From Aspergillus flavus (lineage: Eukaryota > Ascomycota > Eurotiomycetes > Eurotiales > Aspergillaceae): DNA of 64,000 nt. This document shows, piece by piece, positions 32,114 to 43,723 of this stretch. Where the stretch lies: contig NC_092406.1 in NCBI RefSeq assembly GCF_009017415.1, positions 6,076,001-6,140,000 on the forward strand, in the 5' to 3' direction. The notes beneath the pieces were generated by a model. It worked only from the letters and a program-made list of their open reading frames with translations, searched no databases and was not told where the DNA came from. The first letter of the stretch is position 1; each line of letters starts with the position of its first letter. The position numbers and the translations under genes were made by a program.

Positions 32114-33525
32114 ATGCGATACATTTCCTGTTTCATTTACTTGTGCTTAATATAATTACGACTCTTAATGGCAGTGAGATACGACTAGAAAATATTAGCT
32201 TGATGTACTTATGATCCATAAGGACGCAAACCTTTCCTTTCCTACACAAATATCGCCCCCAACGGCCAAGACCAACATCCCGAATATTCACCGATGGTCA
32301 TTGACTATGTTTTTGGTTTGGCACGCCTGGAGAGCTCGTAGAATCTTCACCGGCGCAGTATGGTTACATTCCTGGTGAATGCCAAAATTAGACGGAATAC
32401 TGTTCTCAAGACCTTGAACTCTTTGTTCTTGATCTCAGACAAGGGTGCATCTGAAGTCGATATGGACGTGGTCAGACCCACTAGAGATCGTATCTGCAGT
32501 GATCAGGCCGACTGCCGAGCCCTACACGCTACAGGCGATGTCAGCCGCCGTTGATAGGCGGGCTCAATGCACAGCCATGTAGTTACTCCTGACTCGGCCA
32601 TGTCACGCTTCGTATATGTCCCAAGCTTGCTGTCAGACTAAAGATAGTAATAATGCAACGGCCGCAGGGATCTACCAAGCCAAACCTACCGTCAGAACTA
32701 TTATCCCGGTTCTTTGTGCTTTCAGACCTGATGACCGCGATCTAGAGTGAAACCATGGTGGCAGGGAATTATGGCGGTGGCAGTGGTTCTTCTGTGCTTC
32801 CATTACCGAACGGACCAATAAAGAGAGTATGGCTAATGCATCTCACCGTGGGACTAAGAGGCAGACAAGCTGGATGCAGTGGGGACCCGAGATCGGGCCA
32901 ACAAGGTCACAATGCAGCATCACACAGCGTCTGCCATCAACCCAGTAGCTTGTGTACGCCCCAATGTCATATTGGTCCAAAATGCAGAAGGCGCAGAACC
33001 ATGCATTGTGTGACTTGTGCACAGCCCTAGACCGCCAGTCGTTAGTTGACTTGGCGGATCCACAGAATCGGAGGCAAAGATCCAATGGTGAAGATGCCAA
33101 CCCGACGATCAGCCTCACCTTAACTCGACCCTTTTCCGAGCCTTCCCCAGATTCCTTCGGCTCACGGTGAGTTTCGGGAAGGGTTTAAGGGTTTATGAAT
33201 CAGGATCCCTTGCGCCTCGTCTATCTTTAGACTTTTGGCCCTTTGTGTTCGTTTTTGGAATTATTCTTTTTTTCCTGGCCCGATGATTCCTTCAGATCCA
33301 CTGCGCCATTAATTAATCTAATCTCTGATCCTGGAATATAAATATATCGTCCTGATCTGCCGTTCAGGGGAATTATTCTCTCCATCCTCACATCCATTGA
33401 CTCAACCGCATCACCACCACATAGACCATCCACACACGGTCACCAATCCATTTTCTACAACCACCATACTTGTTAATACATTATAATTCCACACACTTCA
33501 ATTTAATTACAATCGATTAATCACA
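32114..33525. other. Intergenic; promoter and long leader of the next gene at the end
   Basis: No gene recognised in about 1.4 kb. A TATAAATA at 33337-33344 lies about 190 bp upstream of the start at 33526, followed by a C/A/T-rich leader, as in highly expressed fungal secreted-protein genes. Confidence 0.5.
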
Positions 33526-34176
33526 ATGCATTTCCATAAAATCACGCTGGGCGCCACCCTGGCCGCCCTCCTGAGCCTAACCACCGCCCTCCCAACCACC
33601 TCATATTCCTTCCCCCTCACCACCCGCGACGACACCCAGTGCCCTACCGGAAAGTCCTTCTATCGCTGCTACAAAAACAACTTCCGCGGCTGCTGCTCCG
33701 TCGACCCATGCGATCTCGATGACGGCTGTCCAGACAATGACACCCCAACCTGCACGCCGGGCAAAATCTACCAGCCCAAGATGCAAACCTACCTCCTCCC
33801 CTCCTCGGACCCGATCTCCACCCCAAACCTTAACGTCTCCAAATCCGCCACCGCCGAATGGGACCAGACGATGACGTTCTCCGTGCCCCAGGGAGCTAAG
33901 ACCTGCACGCTGAATTGGGGTGTGCCCGCCGAGCGCAACTTCAAGGCCGGCAATAATGCGCTGGTGAGAGTGTGGCAGGGGGATCAAGTCGAGGGGGAGA
34001 GTATTGGCGCGGCGGACTTTACCAATTGGCCGGGTGTTGAGGGTCCCCATTTGCATACCGTGGGGACTGTGCAGTGTGCTGAGGAGATTGTTCTTCGGTC
34101 TCGGTTGGACAAGGAAAGTGAGGTTTTCTTGGAACAGGGGGCGGAGACTGGGTGGTACATTGATTACAAGTGTTAG
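33526..34176 (+). CDS. Secreted Cys-rich protein with But2-like C-terminal region
   Basis: Single exon, 216 aa. A signal peptide (MHFHKITLGATLAALLSLTTA) is followed by a short Cys-rich module, CPTGKSFYRCYKNNFRGCC then SVDPCDLDDGCPD, widely found near the N-terminus of fungal extracellular proteins. A beta-rich C-terminal domain runs from about residue 85 (IYQPKMQTYLLPSSDP) to the end (WYIDYKC) and resembles the But2 C-terminal domain of fungal secreted proteins. Third positions are strongly C-biased, unlike the flanking DNA, which fits high expression. The role is unknown; a wall-associated or effector-like extracellular protein is a reasonable inference. Confidence 0.78.
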   Translation: MHFHKITLGATLAALLSLTTALPTTSYSFPLTTRDDTQCPTGKSFYRCYKNNFRGCCSVDPCDLDDGCPDNDTPTCTPGKIYQPKMQTYLLPSSDPISTPNLNVSKSATAEWDQTMTFSVPQGAKTCTLNWGVPAERNFKAGNNALVRVWQGDQVEGESIGAADFTNWPGVEGPHLHTVGTVQCAEEIVLRSRLDKESEVFLEQGAETGWYIDYKC

Positions 34177-35051
34177 GGCTGGGGTAGCTGGCTGAGATGA
34201 GAGTCTCTTTTCCGGGATTACTTTTTTTTTTTTTCCTTTTCTTTATTTTTCTTTTTCTTTTCTTTTTTTTTTTATGTTTGTTGCTTGCCTCTTGCGTTTG
34301 AGTAAGGGTTCTTTTCTTTTCTTGTCCCATACATAGCCTTTAGTTTTTGTACATGTTGTTTCCTTTGTATACAGATAATGTCTAGAATAGTGATGACAAA
34401 CATAATAAGATATGACACTAGTTTAAAACTTAAGATCGTGCAGAATTTTAATCTCAATCTAAAGCGGAATGTCCGTGATATCGGCATTCATTCTAGAATT
34501 AATACATGTTACATTCCAGCAAATCACGTCATAAAACTACAAGTCGAGATCATCCACTCCAACTAAAATTTAGAATTGGCAAGCGACAACCTACATAAAG
34601 AGCACGTGTACCCAAAATAACTAATAAAAGGTACACAATATATACAAGATTCCGGGAATCAGTTCCGACGTTCTCCATCGAAAGGTTGCACTGAGGTCCT
34701 CTTAAGCTCCACCGGAATGTAACCACTGGAATGTTAGGGCAGAGACTACTCCCGTGATCTCCGATGCATCCTATCCCTACAGCATCGATACTCTCGACTT
34801 GCCATACTTCCCCACCCTCGCTGGATGTTAAACCGAGTAGGTCGCCCCGTCGTGTTGAAGTATTTCTGGGCTGCGATCGTGTCAGTGCTATCTTCCTTGC
34901 ATTCTGTGCCTGTTCCGTAGCTGGTTTGGTTAGCTTTTAACCTCGTGATGGTAAGATGAGAGGAAGTAAACTTACCCAGTCATGTAGGGACCAGATTAGT
35001 ATGGAGCAGGTCAGAGTAAAAAAGATGGGGAAAACACACTTCCGTCCATAC
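34177..35051. other. Intergenic with a T-rich tract
   Basis: An almost pure pyrimidine stretch, mostly T runs broken by single C or A, spans about 34220-34275 directly downstream of the secreted-protein gene. The rest is AT-rich. No gene seen. Confidence 0.5.
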
Positions 35052-35695
35052 CTAATGTACGGATAACTCCTCGCCAAAACCGGGCTTCAGCCGTATATAG
35101 TGGTCGATGGGGGTAGATCCGTTGGCGCTGAGCTGGCGTTCGTCTGTCTGATCTATTCTTCGGAGAATATTGTCAATATATTCGCCAGCTCCTCTCATAT
35201 GCGTGATTCTGGCAATAGCATAGTGCAGTTTCAAAAGTTCCACTGAAGGGGGGTCTACACTTCGATCCGGTGTAATAAAAAGTGTCCGCGTAACAGGAAG
35301 GTCAAGTAGGGATAACAATTCCTGTGGATTGACATAGTCAATTTTGTAGGTGTGCCCGCCTAGATGCTCAAATGCTATTTCGAAATTACCAAACATTGTA
35401 TGGGCATCCTTAGTCAATGTGAGGGCATTGAATGGTCGGTCAATGTCCCATCCGCTAATGCGGGGAATGGGTCGAACATGTTCGATAGCTTGTGTGCCAA
35501 CTGCTTGCCCTGGGGCTAGATAGAATGTACTGTGTAAGTGAGGGCCTAAAGGTGGGCATTAAGAATCGTACGTACCATCATCTGTTCACCCTTGTTGAGT
35601 GACATTAGAGCATGGGGGAATATGTGGGCGACTTCTAAATCTTTCATTGTGCGTCTCTCTGCGTAAAGACTGTCTCCGTCATCATCTACAAGGTT
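35052..35695 (-). pseudogene. HNH-nuclease-domain protein relic with a frameshift
   Basis: On the minus strand a piece reading DLEVAHIFPHALMSLNKGEQMM (about 35640-35576) is the AHI..P metal-binding start of fungal HNH nuclease domains. After a GT-AG intron of about 60 bp the frame continues KQLAHKLSNMFDP and then slips by one base near 35460-35476. It resumes as GWDIDRPFNALTLTKDAH, then FGNFEIAFEHL and HTYKIDYVNP, down to the stop at 35052. In intact relatives these pieces are contiguous: the DxPxNAL/LT..H.LF block carries the second half of the zinc/active-site fold. No convincing N-terminal exons are visible upstream. The gene appears dead, or carries one assembly error. Confidence 0.6.
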
Positions 35696-36196
35696 GAAAC
35701 CATTGATCTTCAGTCATCTGGCATCAGTATAATCACAACCTGGAGGGACATCTGGTGGTGGAGTAGTAGTGGAGGAGGAGCCATTGAGATGGCCGAGGGA
35801 TGGCTATGAGACTGAGCCATGTAGAATCCGATAATAATTCCCCTCTTTCTGATGAATGGAAGCTGTCCTTTCTCATTCACACGGGTTCCTCTTCACAATT
35901 GAAAAGTATTCTCTCATTAGAGTGACTTCACCCCTTTCTACCCACATTTTCCCTCTCCCTTGACGTGAAGTCGGCAGGTTGCGCGGCGCAAGCAGTTCTA
36001 TCCGCTCCGACAAGCTATACCCGATTGTCAATATCCGACAGGGAGAAGAGCCGTCATTTCAATCATTTCTCCGATGGCTACTTTATCATAATACTTGTTT
36101 AGTATCGGAAATGAATGATAAAGACAGGATTGATTTCTCACTATAAACTGGGATCGATGCTACATACCAAAGACAAATATCCAGGTGCCATCTACA
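35696..36196. other. Intergenic; no further gene seen
   Basis: About 500 bp, AT-rich, with a CT-rich segment at 35850-35960. Contains the promoter of the metallo-beta-lactamase-fold gene. Confidence 0.45.
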
Positions 36197-37198
36197 ATGA
36201 ACACCCTCACTGTCATCATTACCCTTGCGAGTCTGTGGCTATCTCGAGCCCTGGGCCAACTTACACCTTTGAATCAATTCTTCAAGCCCCCCAGGTTCCC
36301 CAACGAGCAGACTGAGAATGTCACCCGGTACCTGAATGAAGCGGCAGCGCAGGCCGTGGACGGCTCCATCCACCAATACTTCCAAGACCAATGCATTACC
36401 CAGCAACTCTATCCACCTCTTTTCACATGGCCTTCTGGGTATGTGCAACCTTTCTCGCCATTTGAGGGTCTATTCTTCGTTGGCCACAGCGGTGTCTCCG
36501 CCTGGGCTTACAACACGACTGAGGGGATCGTCCTGATCGATACCCTCGACAACGAGGATGAGATTAAGGCAATCCTATTGCCCGGACTGCAATCCTTCGG
36601 ACTCAATGGGAGTGAAATCAAACACGTGATTATCACGCACGAGCACGCCGATCACTACGGGGGCGCAAAATATCTACAAGATACGTTCAAGCCCGCCGTG
36701 TACGCTTCAGAGTTGGCCTGGAAAAGCATGGCTGCAATGGGAAAGAATGCCACCCCGCCAGTTCCCACAAAAGACAGAATATTGGCGGATGGAGATAATC
36801 TCAGCGTTGGAGGAGTGGACTTCCATATCGTTCTCACGCCAGGACATACCCCTGGGTGTTTATCGCTGATTTTTCCCGTCTCTGATCAAGGCAGACAGCA
36901 CATGGCTGGGCTATCTGGTGGCACGGGTACGCCAGCAGACGCAGCATCTCGGGAACAAAAGATCCGATCTCAGTATAAGTTCGCAGATATCTGCCAAGGC
37001 AGAGGGGTTGACGTCCTTCTTTCCAATCACCAAGTCGCCGATCACGCTCTGTTCCATGCTGATATACTGGCGCATCGCACCCAGCGTACCCCGAATCCAT
37101 TCATTATCGGTGTGGATAATTTCGATAAGTATATGAAGATTAACGCCATTTGTAGTAAGGTAATTGCAGCGCGCGAGGGACAGGATTTACAGGTTTAA
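36197..37198 (+). CDS. Secreted metallo-beta-lactamase-fold hydrolase
   Basis: Single exon, 333 aa from the first ATG in frame. A signal peptide (MNTLTVIITLASLWLSRALG) indicates secretion. The zinc-binding motif is ITHEHADHYGG (His148, His150, Asp152, His153), followed by TPGHTPG with His217, and a further His in LLSNHQVADHALF. The HxHxDH pattern is that of subclass B3 enzymes and broad MBL-fold hydrolases, which cleave lactam, lactone or thioester bonds. Asn-X-Thr/Ser sites fit an extracellular protein. It is the leftmost member of a run of accessory metabolic genes next to a Zn2Cys6 regulator. A detoxifying or product-tailoring hydrolase is plausible; the substrate is unknown. Confidence 0.88.
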   Translation: MNTLTVIITLASLWLSRALGQLTPLNQFFKPPRFPNEQTENVTRYLNEAAAQAVDGSIHQYFQDQCITQQLYPPLFTWPSGYVQPFSPFEGLFFVGHSGVSAWAYNTTEGIVLIDTLDNEDEIKAILLPGLQSFGLNGSEIKHVIITHEHADHYGGAKYLQDTFKPAVYASELAWKSMAAMGKNATPPVPTKDRILADGDNLSVGGVDFHIVLTPGHTPGCLSLIFPVSDQGRQHMAGLSGGTGTPADAASREQKIRSQYKFADICQGRGVDVLLSNHQVADHALFHADILAHRTQRTPNPFIIGVDNFDKYMKINAICSKVIAAREGQDLQV

Positions 37199-37326
37199 GG
37201 GGTTTTGCCGATAGTAGTGTTGACTCCAGGTCATGCATTGCTCTGATGTATCCGTTGGATGGATCACCCACGCCGCCAGCAGTGCTTTGCGAGATTTATG
37301 AGGGTTTTTATCTTTAACGTTTGTTA

Positions 37327-39800
37327 TCAGTCGCTCCCGGGGGGAAGCCAACTGAATATGTCGTCTAGGCCCACCATATCCGGCAGGTAGTTGCAGAAAC
37401 TAGAGTCAAACATTACGTTGTTCCCCTGATCGAGTGTATAGCCTTGAATAGGGCCACAGTTCGAGGTGCTGGAGTCGTCATGCTCCCAGCGGAAAATGTC
37501 TTCCGATATGACCGCGGATGGTGGAGATCGTAGAGCGGCGTTAACATAGATATCAAGCAGAGTTGCATAACGCTGGGACATATGGATGTCGTCGGGAGCA
37601 TTCTGCTTGATTGCACGCACAGCTTGACGTATCAGTAGGATGTGTGGATGGCTATCTTCCAGTCGCTCCTCCACTCTGAGCGTTGCCTATGCCAATGTGA
37701 TTATTATGCGGGTGCATTGGTGGTTTGACAGGGACGGTGCGTACCTTCAGAAGAAATAATGAGGCACAGACGATGTACAACCAATACCTGACACCGACGT
37801 ACTTGAACAAAGTTGACGGAGTAAGATCGTGGGTCACACACTTCAGCAAATCAATCGACGTCTGAACGGCATCATCAGCAAGTTGTGACAGTATCGACAT
37901 ATTGGGATCTCTTTGATCGTCGCCAGATGAACTCTCAAAGACATGCGCTGCTGGACTAAGACCACAGAGTCGGATGTAAAAATACTCTAGACTGAGACAC
38001 ACTCTGGGCAATGATAGATCCCGCTCTGGATTATAATGAGCAAACATTCCACATGGGATTAAGAAGGCTGGATCAACGTACCGCTGCTTATGGGAGCATG
38101 TTGCTTCTTCCACCGATCGAGACCTCTTCTGAACCTCTCCCATGAAGCAGTCAGTGGAGCAGACTGAACGCCAAGCTCACCACTCCTCCAACTGCATAAT
38201 AGTTCCCGTGCCTTATCTGTGTGAGCGGCTAGATCAATTGCACTTTCCCAGAAGCTATCAAGGCTGAAGCACTGGTGAAGTTGATCAACCATATTGCCGC
38301 AGCGGCTACCTGGCAACTGCGGTTCTAGTCTCAGTCGAAGTGACAGGTTTTGATCGGTCAGGTGGATGAATGTGCATAGAGTCCGATTCCATTCTAATCG
38401 TACAGAGCCAGACACAGCTCCCCGTCTTGCCAATGTCGTGTTGGTCAGAGCATCTTGACTAAAGCAGCCTATCTCTTGAGCAAGGGAAATCGCAGTGGAA
38501 AGCAGAGTCCTATCACAGAAGTCAGTGACCACTCCCGCAGTTATCTATGTGAGAGTCCTGCCATACCAGGACATCATGTGGCTTCTGTATGCTGGTGCAA
38601 CTATGTTTAGCCGCGCAGGAAGACCTTCTACATTTGTATGACTATTGACGGAGCAATCAAGGCCAATCTCATGGGTCGGTTGAGTATTATATTGAGCACC
38701 GGATGGCTGGTTTGGAGATACGAAAAGACTCGTGGCGTCCAGGCCAGTATCAAAATCCTCGCAATTAATTGACCGGCAATGCCATTCTATGAAAAGGAGC
38801 AGAGCTGCGATGGCACCCGGTTTCCGCATCGCAGTCGAGCCCCACATGGCCGATTGAAAGAGCTTCTGTACGAGTGACCAAGCCCGCCAATGGACTCGTT
38901 CCGATCGGAGTTCGCCGTTGGGGCCCTGCAAAGGGTGATATCTTGAAGCCAGCGCGACCAGGCTGATTACCAACACTGGCTCTTCTCGTGCCATAGAAAT
39001 GTAACGGTCCCGATTCGCGAAATACTCTGGGACAACGGGAAACAGGGGCCACAGATGCTTGAAATAGAAATCGAGGTAATGCACTACTTCTGCGCCTTGC
39101 AAAATGCCTCGCTTAACCAGGATAAACCCGTTCCATTCTCGGGGATTCCGGTAGTTGGGTTCAGCGTTGAGCTGTTCCTCCGTCGCGTTTATACTCATAT
39201 TTGGCTGTGAATGTTGCTCAGAAGGAGTCAACGGAGCTCCTCGGATGCTCTCTTCTTGCTCGGTGTCTGCCAGTAGATCCAATGTCCCACATGCATCCAG
39301 GAGATGCGTGGATAATATCCGACTTTTTGTGCGAGGCTGGACGGTGAGCAATTGTGCGTCTGTCGTTCTGCTAGTCGTCCTATCCACGAATGACTGGGTA
39401 GGGCTAACAGGCAAATCACCCTGGGTTACACCATGTTCATATCTTGGGGATGGCCTCAGGTCGTCATTACCAGGTGGAGTAGTCTCTAGGCAATCGATCA
39501 GATAATCAGGATGAGAATGGGGTCAAATTAGTAGATTCTACCCTGACGTGAACCTCGATCCTGGATGCTGCATGTTGAGGTTCGGAGTTTTCGCCTCTTT
39601 CTCTGATATGTCGTGGAGCATACCCTCAGCTCTTGTTCGCACCTTAGACAGGCAGATCCTTGGTTGTTAGATGGCTCGCACTTCTTCTTTTTCTCCCGGC
39701 AGTTGTCGCACGACTGGTAGCCGCGTCTCAGTCTCTGTCGTCCTGGAGACCAAGTTTGGTTGACTTGAAGGAACGTTAAGGAGGTATCGTTGTTAGACAT
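37327..39800 (-). CDS. Zn2Cys6 transcription factor (URC2-like)
   Basis: Exon 1 (39800-39542) encodes the DNA-binding domain with Cys at residues 31, 34, 41, 51, 54 and 61 (C-X2-C-X6-C-X9-C-X2-C-X6-C), preceded by RQRLRRGYQ and followed by a basic RKRRKLR stretch. The remaining exons join in frame by GT-AG introns: one from 39485 to about 38567, one containing TLLSTAISLAQEIGCFSQDA (start about 38511), one around the ERDLSLPRVCLSLEYFYIRLCG segment, and the last (about 37680-37327) ending DMVGLDDIFSWLPPGSD. This middle region is the fungal-specific transcription-factor domain, with the HYLDFYFKHLWPLFPV motif of the URC2 group. The acidic, hydrophobic C-terminus is a likely activation tail. It lies in the accessory metabolic run, so it probably controls that run. 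Confidence 0.85.
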
Positions 39801-40329
39801 TGAGGTCGAGTATATTCTGTTCGCTCATGATTTGTACAGAGAAAGGACAAGTGGGTAAGAAGACCTCAGGGTGTATAATCTGATTGCCGAGGGGGCGGGA
39901 TAATTCCGTGCCCAATGCCGGTCTTCCCCACATATGCCGTGGAGACACGACAGTCTCCCATATTTTGTCAATGTTGGAGGGTGTGATGCTTACAGAAGGT
40001 TCAAATATCTTGTAAATGTAGTTGCAAGATCATGATACAATATCCTGCACCTTAGAGTACACCTAGTCCGTATGTTTCACCATAAACTTGGCCTGTGTCA
40101 ATCTACTAGGTCTTGTCGACTGAAGTCCTTGTCACAGACAAACTCGCTCTCACACATAGACTATCTGCTTAAATTACTGCTTCTAGTTAAATATGCACTG
40201 TGTAATTCCAATATTGACACGCCTCAACTTTGCAGGCATGTGTCGTATCCTGCATAATCGGTACACCCAACAAACCAGATAGTCCCAATCCCCGGTACCA
40301 GCAGCACTAGTATTACCGACCCGCTCCCC
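39801..40329. other. Intergenic; no gene seen
   Basis: About 530 bp between the regulator's start and the transporter's 3' end, both on the minus strand. AT-rich near 40000-40060. Contains the regulator's promoter. Confidence 0.5.
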
Positions 40330-42111
40330 TCAAAGAGGATACCTGAACGACTTGTTCTCCTTATCTGTAAGATCCTGCAATCCACATTCCGCAGTAGGAG
40401 GGCCAAACCTTTGGTCCCGCCTGTGATTCTGCAGCGCCATGAGCGCCCGGAACACCTGAGACAAGACCAAAGCGATCGCGAAACAGATGATCAGGGCCTC
40501 GAACCCGGGGTCATACCGCGGTGCGTATCTTCTGTAGATATAGCGTTAGCTGGGATCGGTAGTTGATGTTGTATGGCTTACGCGTCGAAAGTTAAGGGTC
40601 CGATAATATTGCCTAGTGAATAGCCCATGAAGGTCCCGGCTGCCATAGTGGCCTTTTTGGTGTATCCTGCTACATTGGAGGTACCCATGGCAATACATTG
40701 CACCCAGGCTGCAGAAAAGAAATTGATCAGGTAGAAACCAATGATTCTGGCGGCGGTTTTTGAGGATGGAAGTCTCCAACTAAGCAGAGCGGGAATGTCA
40801 GCTGGGGTAATCTAGTTTAACTAATGAGGGGGTGAGGATGTTCACGTTGATAGGACTTACAGCATGCAACCACCAACGATAACAGGAATACACGATGCTG
40901 AAACTGTGTGGAGGCGTGCGTTGGGGTACTTCCGACCAATATACCCTGATCCCAAGACACAGATGAAAGCAAGAGCACCAATTGGAATATTAAGCAATAG
41001 AGACTCAAACGTGGAGAACCCCATGCCGTTAAAGATAATAGACCCGAATGTAGTGACCGCTCCACTCCCAGTGCTGGACAAGGTTGACAGAAGAAATATA
41101 CACCAGAAATGATATGAGCAAAGCGCCTCGTAAATCTGGTACCACTTGAATGTCCGGTTTTCTGCGCCGGCGTTGTTGGCACGAACTCTCTCGAGGAGCA
41201 ACATACGTTCCTCCGCTGTGAATCCCTTGGCTGTTTGAGGGCTCCCTGGGAACACGAAGAAAAGTGCTATGGCCCATGCTAGAGTGGCTAACCCCGCAAT
41301 TAGGTACATGTACTGCCACGGATGCAAGGAGCCGCTGGTTATGTGGCCGAGACCGTAGTTGATGAGCGGTGATATGATATTTGAGCCCCCACTAAATGAG
41401 TACCAGAGTGAGGAACGGAGCACCTGCTCAGAATGTGTGTACCACGCTCCCGTGCAGAGCATGAACGCTGGTGATACTCCGCTCTCGATCACGCCCAGCA
41501 TGAAACGGTTGATCAGGATGCCAGTGTAGGTGGAACACGCGGGGGTGCAGAGAACTATCAATGACCACAGAATACATATGATGGGACAGACTCGAGCCAC
41601 CGTAACTTTCTGGGAAACCCAAGTGATCTAGAAGTCGGTGGAGGCATGATACATCAGAAGTCTGGCTGGGTAGGCTCGGCCAAGTTCAACACTTACCGGG
41701 TAGCAGCCGGCCATGTAGCCAAAATAAAAGATCAAAGACACCCACGAGTATCTCAAGCCGCTTTGAAGGTCCAAATCTTCTCGAAGCCCGAAGATAGCGG
41801 CCTGGCTCAGGAGCGCCTTGTCGTAGTATTGGAGCGCATACGTAAAGCACATCTTCCGCCCATTGTAAGCTATTCCGAACGGTTTCTAGTGAGAGTAGGG
41901 GTGTGTGGGGAAATAGCAAAAGGCAAGTGAGGAATCTTACCACAGGCATTAAGCGAATATCAATTTTTCGTAGTAATCGCTTGTTGGTTTCCTCGTCAAT
42001 AATAACGCTCTGCGTATCAAGCTCACCATTTCCATCCTTCCCGTCAATATCGAGATTAGCGGGAGTAGTCGACTCCATGTGTATGGCGGAGCCTTTTGCT
42101 TCTGAAGACAT
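40330..42111 (-). CDS. MFS transporter, DAL5/allantoate-permease (ACS) family
   Basis: The start at 42111 gives MSSEAKGSAIHMESTTPANL. A cytoplasmic N-tail with ETNKRLLRKIDIRLMPV leads into membrane helices split over several exons: MCFTYALQYYDKALLSQAAIFGL, YSWVSLIFYFGYMAGCYP, then the long exon from about 41600 with GVIESGVSPAFMLCTGAWY, and the last exons with IIGFYLINFFSAAW and the end KSFRYPL. The LDKxL-like motif (YYDKALLSQA) and GxxESxxxP helix are typical of the anion:cation symporter family that carries allantoate, ureidosuccinate, nicotinate, pantothenate and similar organic anions. Position in the accessory cluster suggests uptake of a pathway substrate. The exact splice sites in the last third were not all fixed. 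Confidence 0.85.
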
Positions 42112-42686
42112 TTTGTAACTGTGAAAGTGCCAAAGAGATAGTCGTGATGGCCTGGTAGCGGACCAGTTGCACTGGCACGTTATTTGTGTCCATCCTCGCT
42201 TATGTAGACAAGGAGGTCCCAAGACTGTCATTGTTGCTAAAGAACCCCACACTGGAACTGCGAGCTAAAATCCTTTGAATTTTGCGGGGTAACCAATAGA
42301 TGGTCCCCAAAGCAGCAGAATCGCCATGAACAAGGCAAGTCGATGGAGATAGGGCTCATCCGGCGGATATCCGAATTAGGAAAACACCGCCATCTACTTA
42401 GAATCCCGTCACCGGGTATTTTGAGATGCCCAGTATTGCCACTGGAAATTAAGGGAGAAGATTCATACTTGGACAGATTATTTGCCAACAGTCATGGACG
42501 GTGTGTTCTTTCGTTATGCACTCAGCGAGCTGGTCTACACTAGTCAGGCCATCTATTGGAATTATCTTAGAAATTTTCGTAATCATACCTTGAATGAGGT
42601 ACTATAATCTTACAGGGAAAGGAGCGATCTAGGGAAATAATAAGTCAAGTATGATTTCAATAAAGAACTGTCTGAAAGCTAATCAC
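42112..42686. other. Intergenic; no gene seen
   Basis: 575 bp between two minus-strand genes. Contains the transporter promoter; nothing else recognised. Confidence 0.5.
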
Positions 42687-43723
42687 TCAGGCTGCGTTCC
42701 ATGGTACAATTCCCCTGCCCAGCAAAGTCCTCTCCCCAAACTCCCGTTCAGCAACCTGGAATAACGGTAGCCCTTGAAAATAGCCATTGCCTATGGTGCC
42801 AACTGCTTCCCATGTGGCCCGTGCCTCATCTTCCCCAATTGTCACCAGCGGCCTGCCAGTGCCTGCGGCGCTTGCATCTGCCGCCAGTTGGATTTGGCAG
42901 CATCTCTCTAATAAGACAAACCAGGCAACTGTAGCCTCGATGGTAGGGCCCACCGTCAATATTCCATGATTGCCTAGCAATGCGGCCTTTTTATTTCCCA
43001 GGGCTGCAGCAATCGCCTTTCCCTCATCTGCAGCAAGTACGAGCCCAGCGAAGTTGGAGTACAGCACATGGTCGTTCCAAAATACACAGAAATCTTGCGT
43101 TAGCATGTCCAGTGTCTTTCCCGTGGCACATATAGCTCTTCCATAGAGGCTATGCGAGTGCGCCGCACATAAGACGTCGGGTCGGGCTCTATGGATCTCC
43201 GCATGGATGGCGTAAGCGGCTGGTGATGTCAGAAATTTGATAACAAGTATACCTTCAGTCTACTTCTACCGGAAAGTGAAACAGATCGGGGTCAGCTAAT
43301 AGACCTACCGTAATTGAGTCGTTTATTTTTTCCTCCCTCGACTACAGTGCCAGAGTGGTCGACACGAATTAGATCGTCGTCTTCAATCAACGAAAAGTGC
43401 ATTCCTAAGGCCCCAATCAGCATTTGCCCGTCAGGTAGAAATGGCTAGTAGATAGATTCGATCTCACCAAACGGATTGACCCAGAAACTGGTGGGATCTA
43501 CAGGATCTCTGACTGTGATGTGCCCTGCAACTCCCTCTGAAAGGTCAAGCTTGGCGAAGATTCGAAAGGCAAGGGCAAGACGGTGTTTCAGGTACCGACG
43601 TTCCTGGTAAGGGTCGTCAAACTTGGGAGGTTGCTCTGCTTCCTCGTCCACAACGGCGAGTCGTGGATCGCCACTGCGATATGGTTTATTCTGTCCGGAT
43701 ACTGGTTCTGCTGAGGGAGCCAT
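42687..43723 (-). CDS. Class II aldolase/adducin-domain protein
   Basis: Three exons. Exon 1 starts at 43723 and ends in SFWVNPFG. A 63-bp intron joins it to MHFSLIEDDDLIRVDHSGTVV, and a second intron of about 95 bp leads to AAYAIHAEIHRARPDVLCAAH. The first intron must be spliced past two in-frame stops, and the joined run WVNPFGMHFSLI is the family hallmark. Zinc ligands are His-X-His in AAHSHSLYGRA plus a later His in LLGNHGILTVG, as in fuculose-phosphate aldolase-type proteins. The C-terminal helix (FVLLERCCQIQLAADAS) is also conserved. Fungal members include adducin-like proteins of unknown activity. Possible reactions are retro-aldol cleavage or decarboxylation/oxidation of a hydroxy acid or sugar acid. 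Confidence 0.85.

Noticed and set aside
34220..34275. Pyrimidine tract considered as a terminator or transposon end
   Set aside because: No inverted repeats or target-site duplication seen; a simple low-complexity tract in a 3' region.
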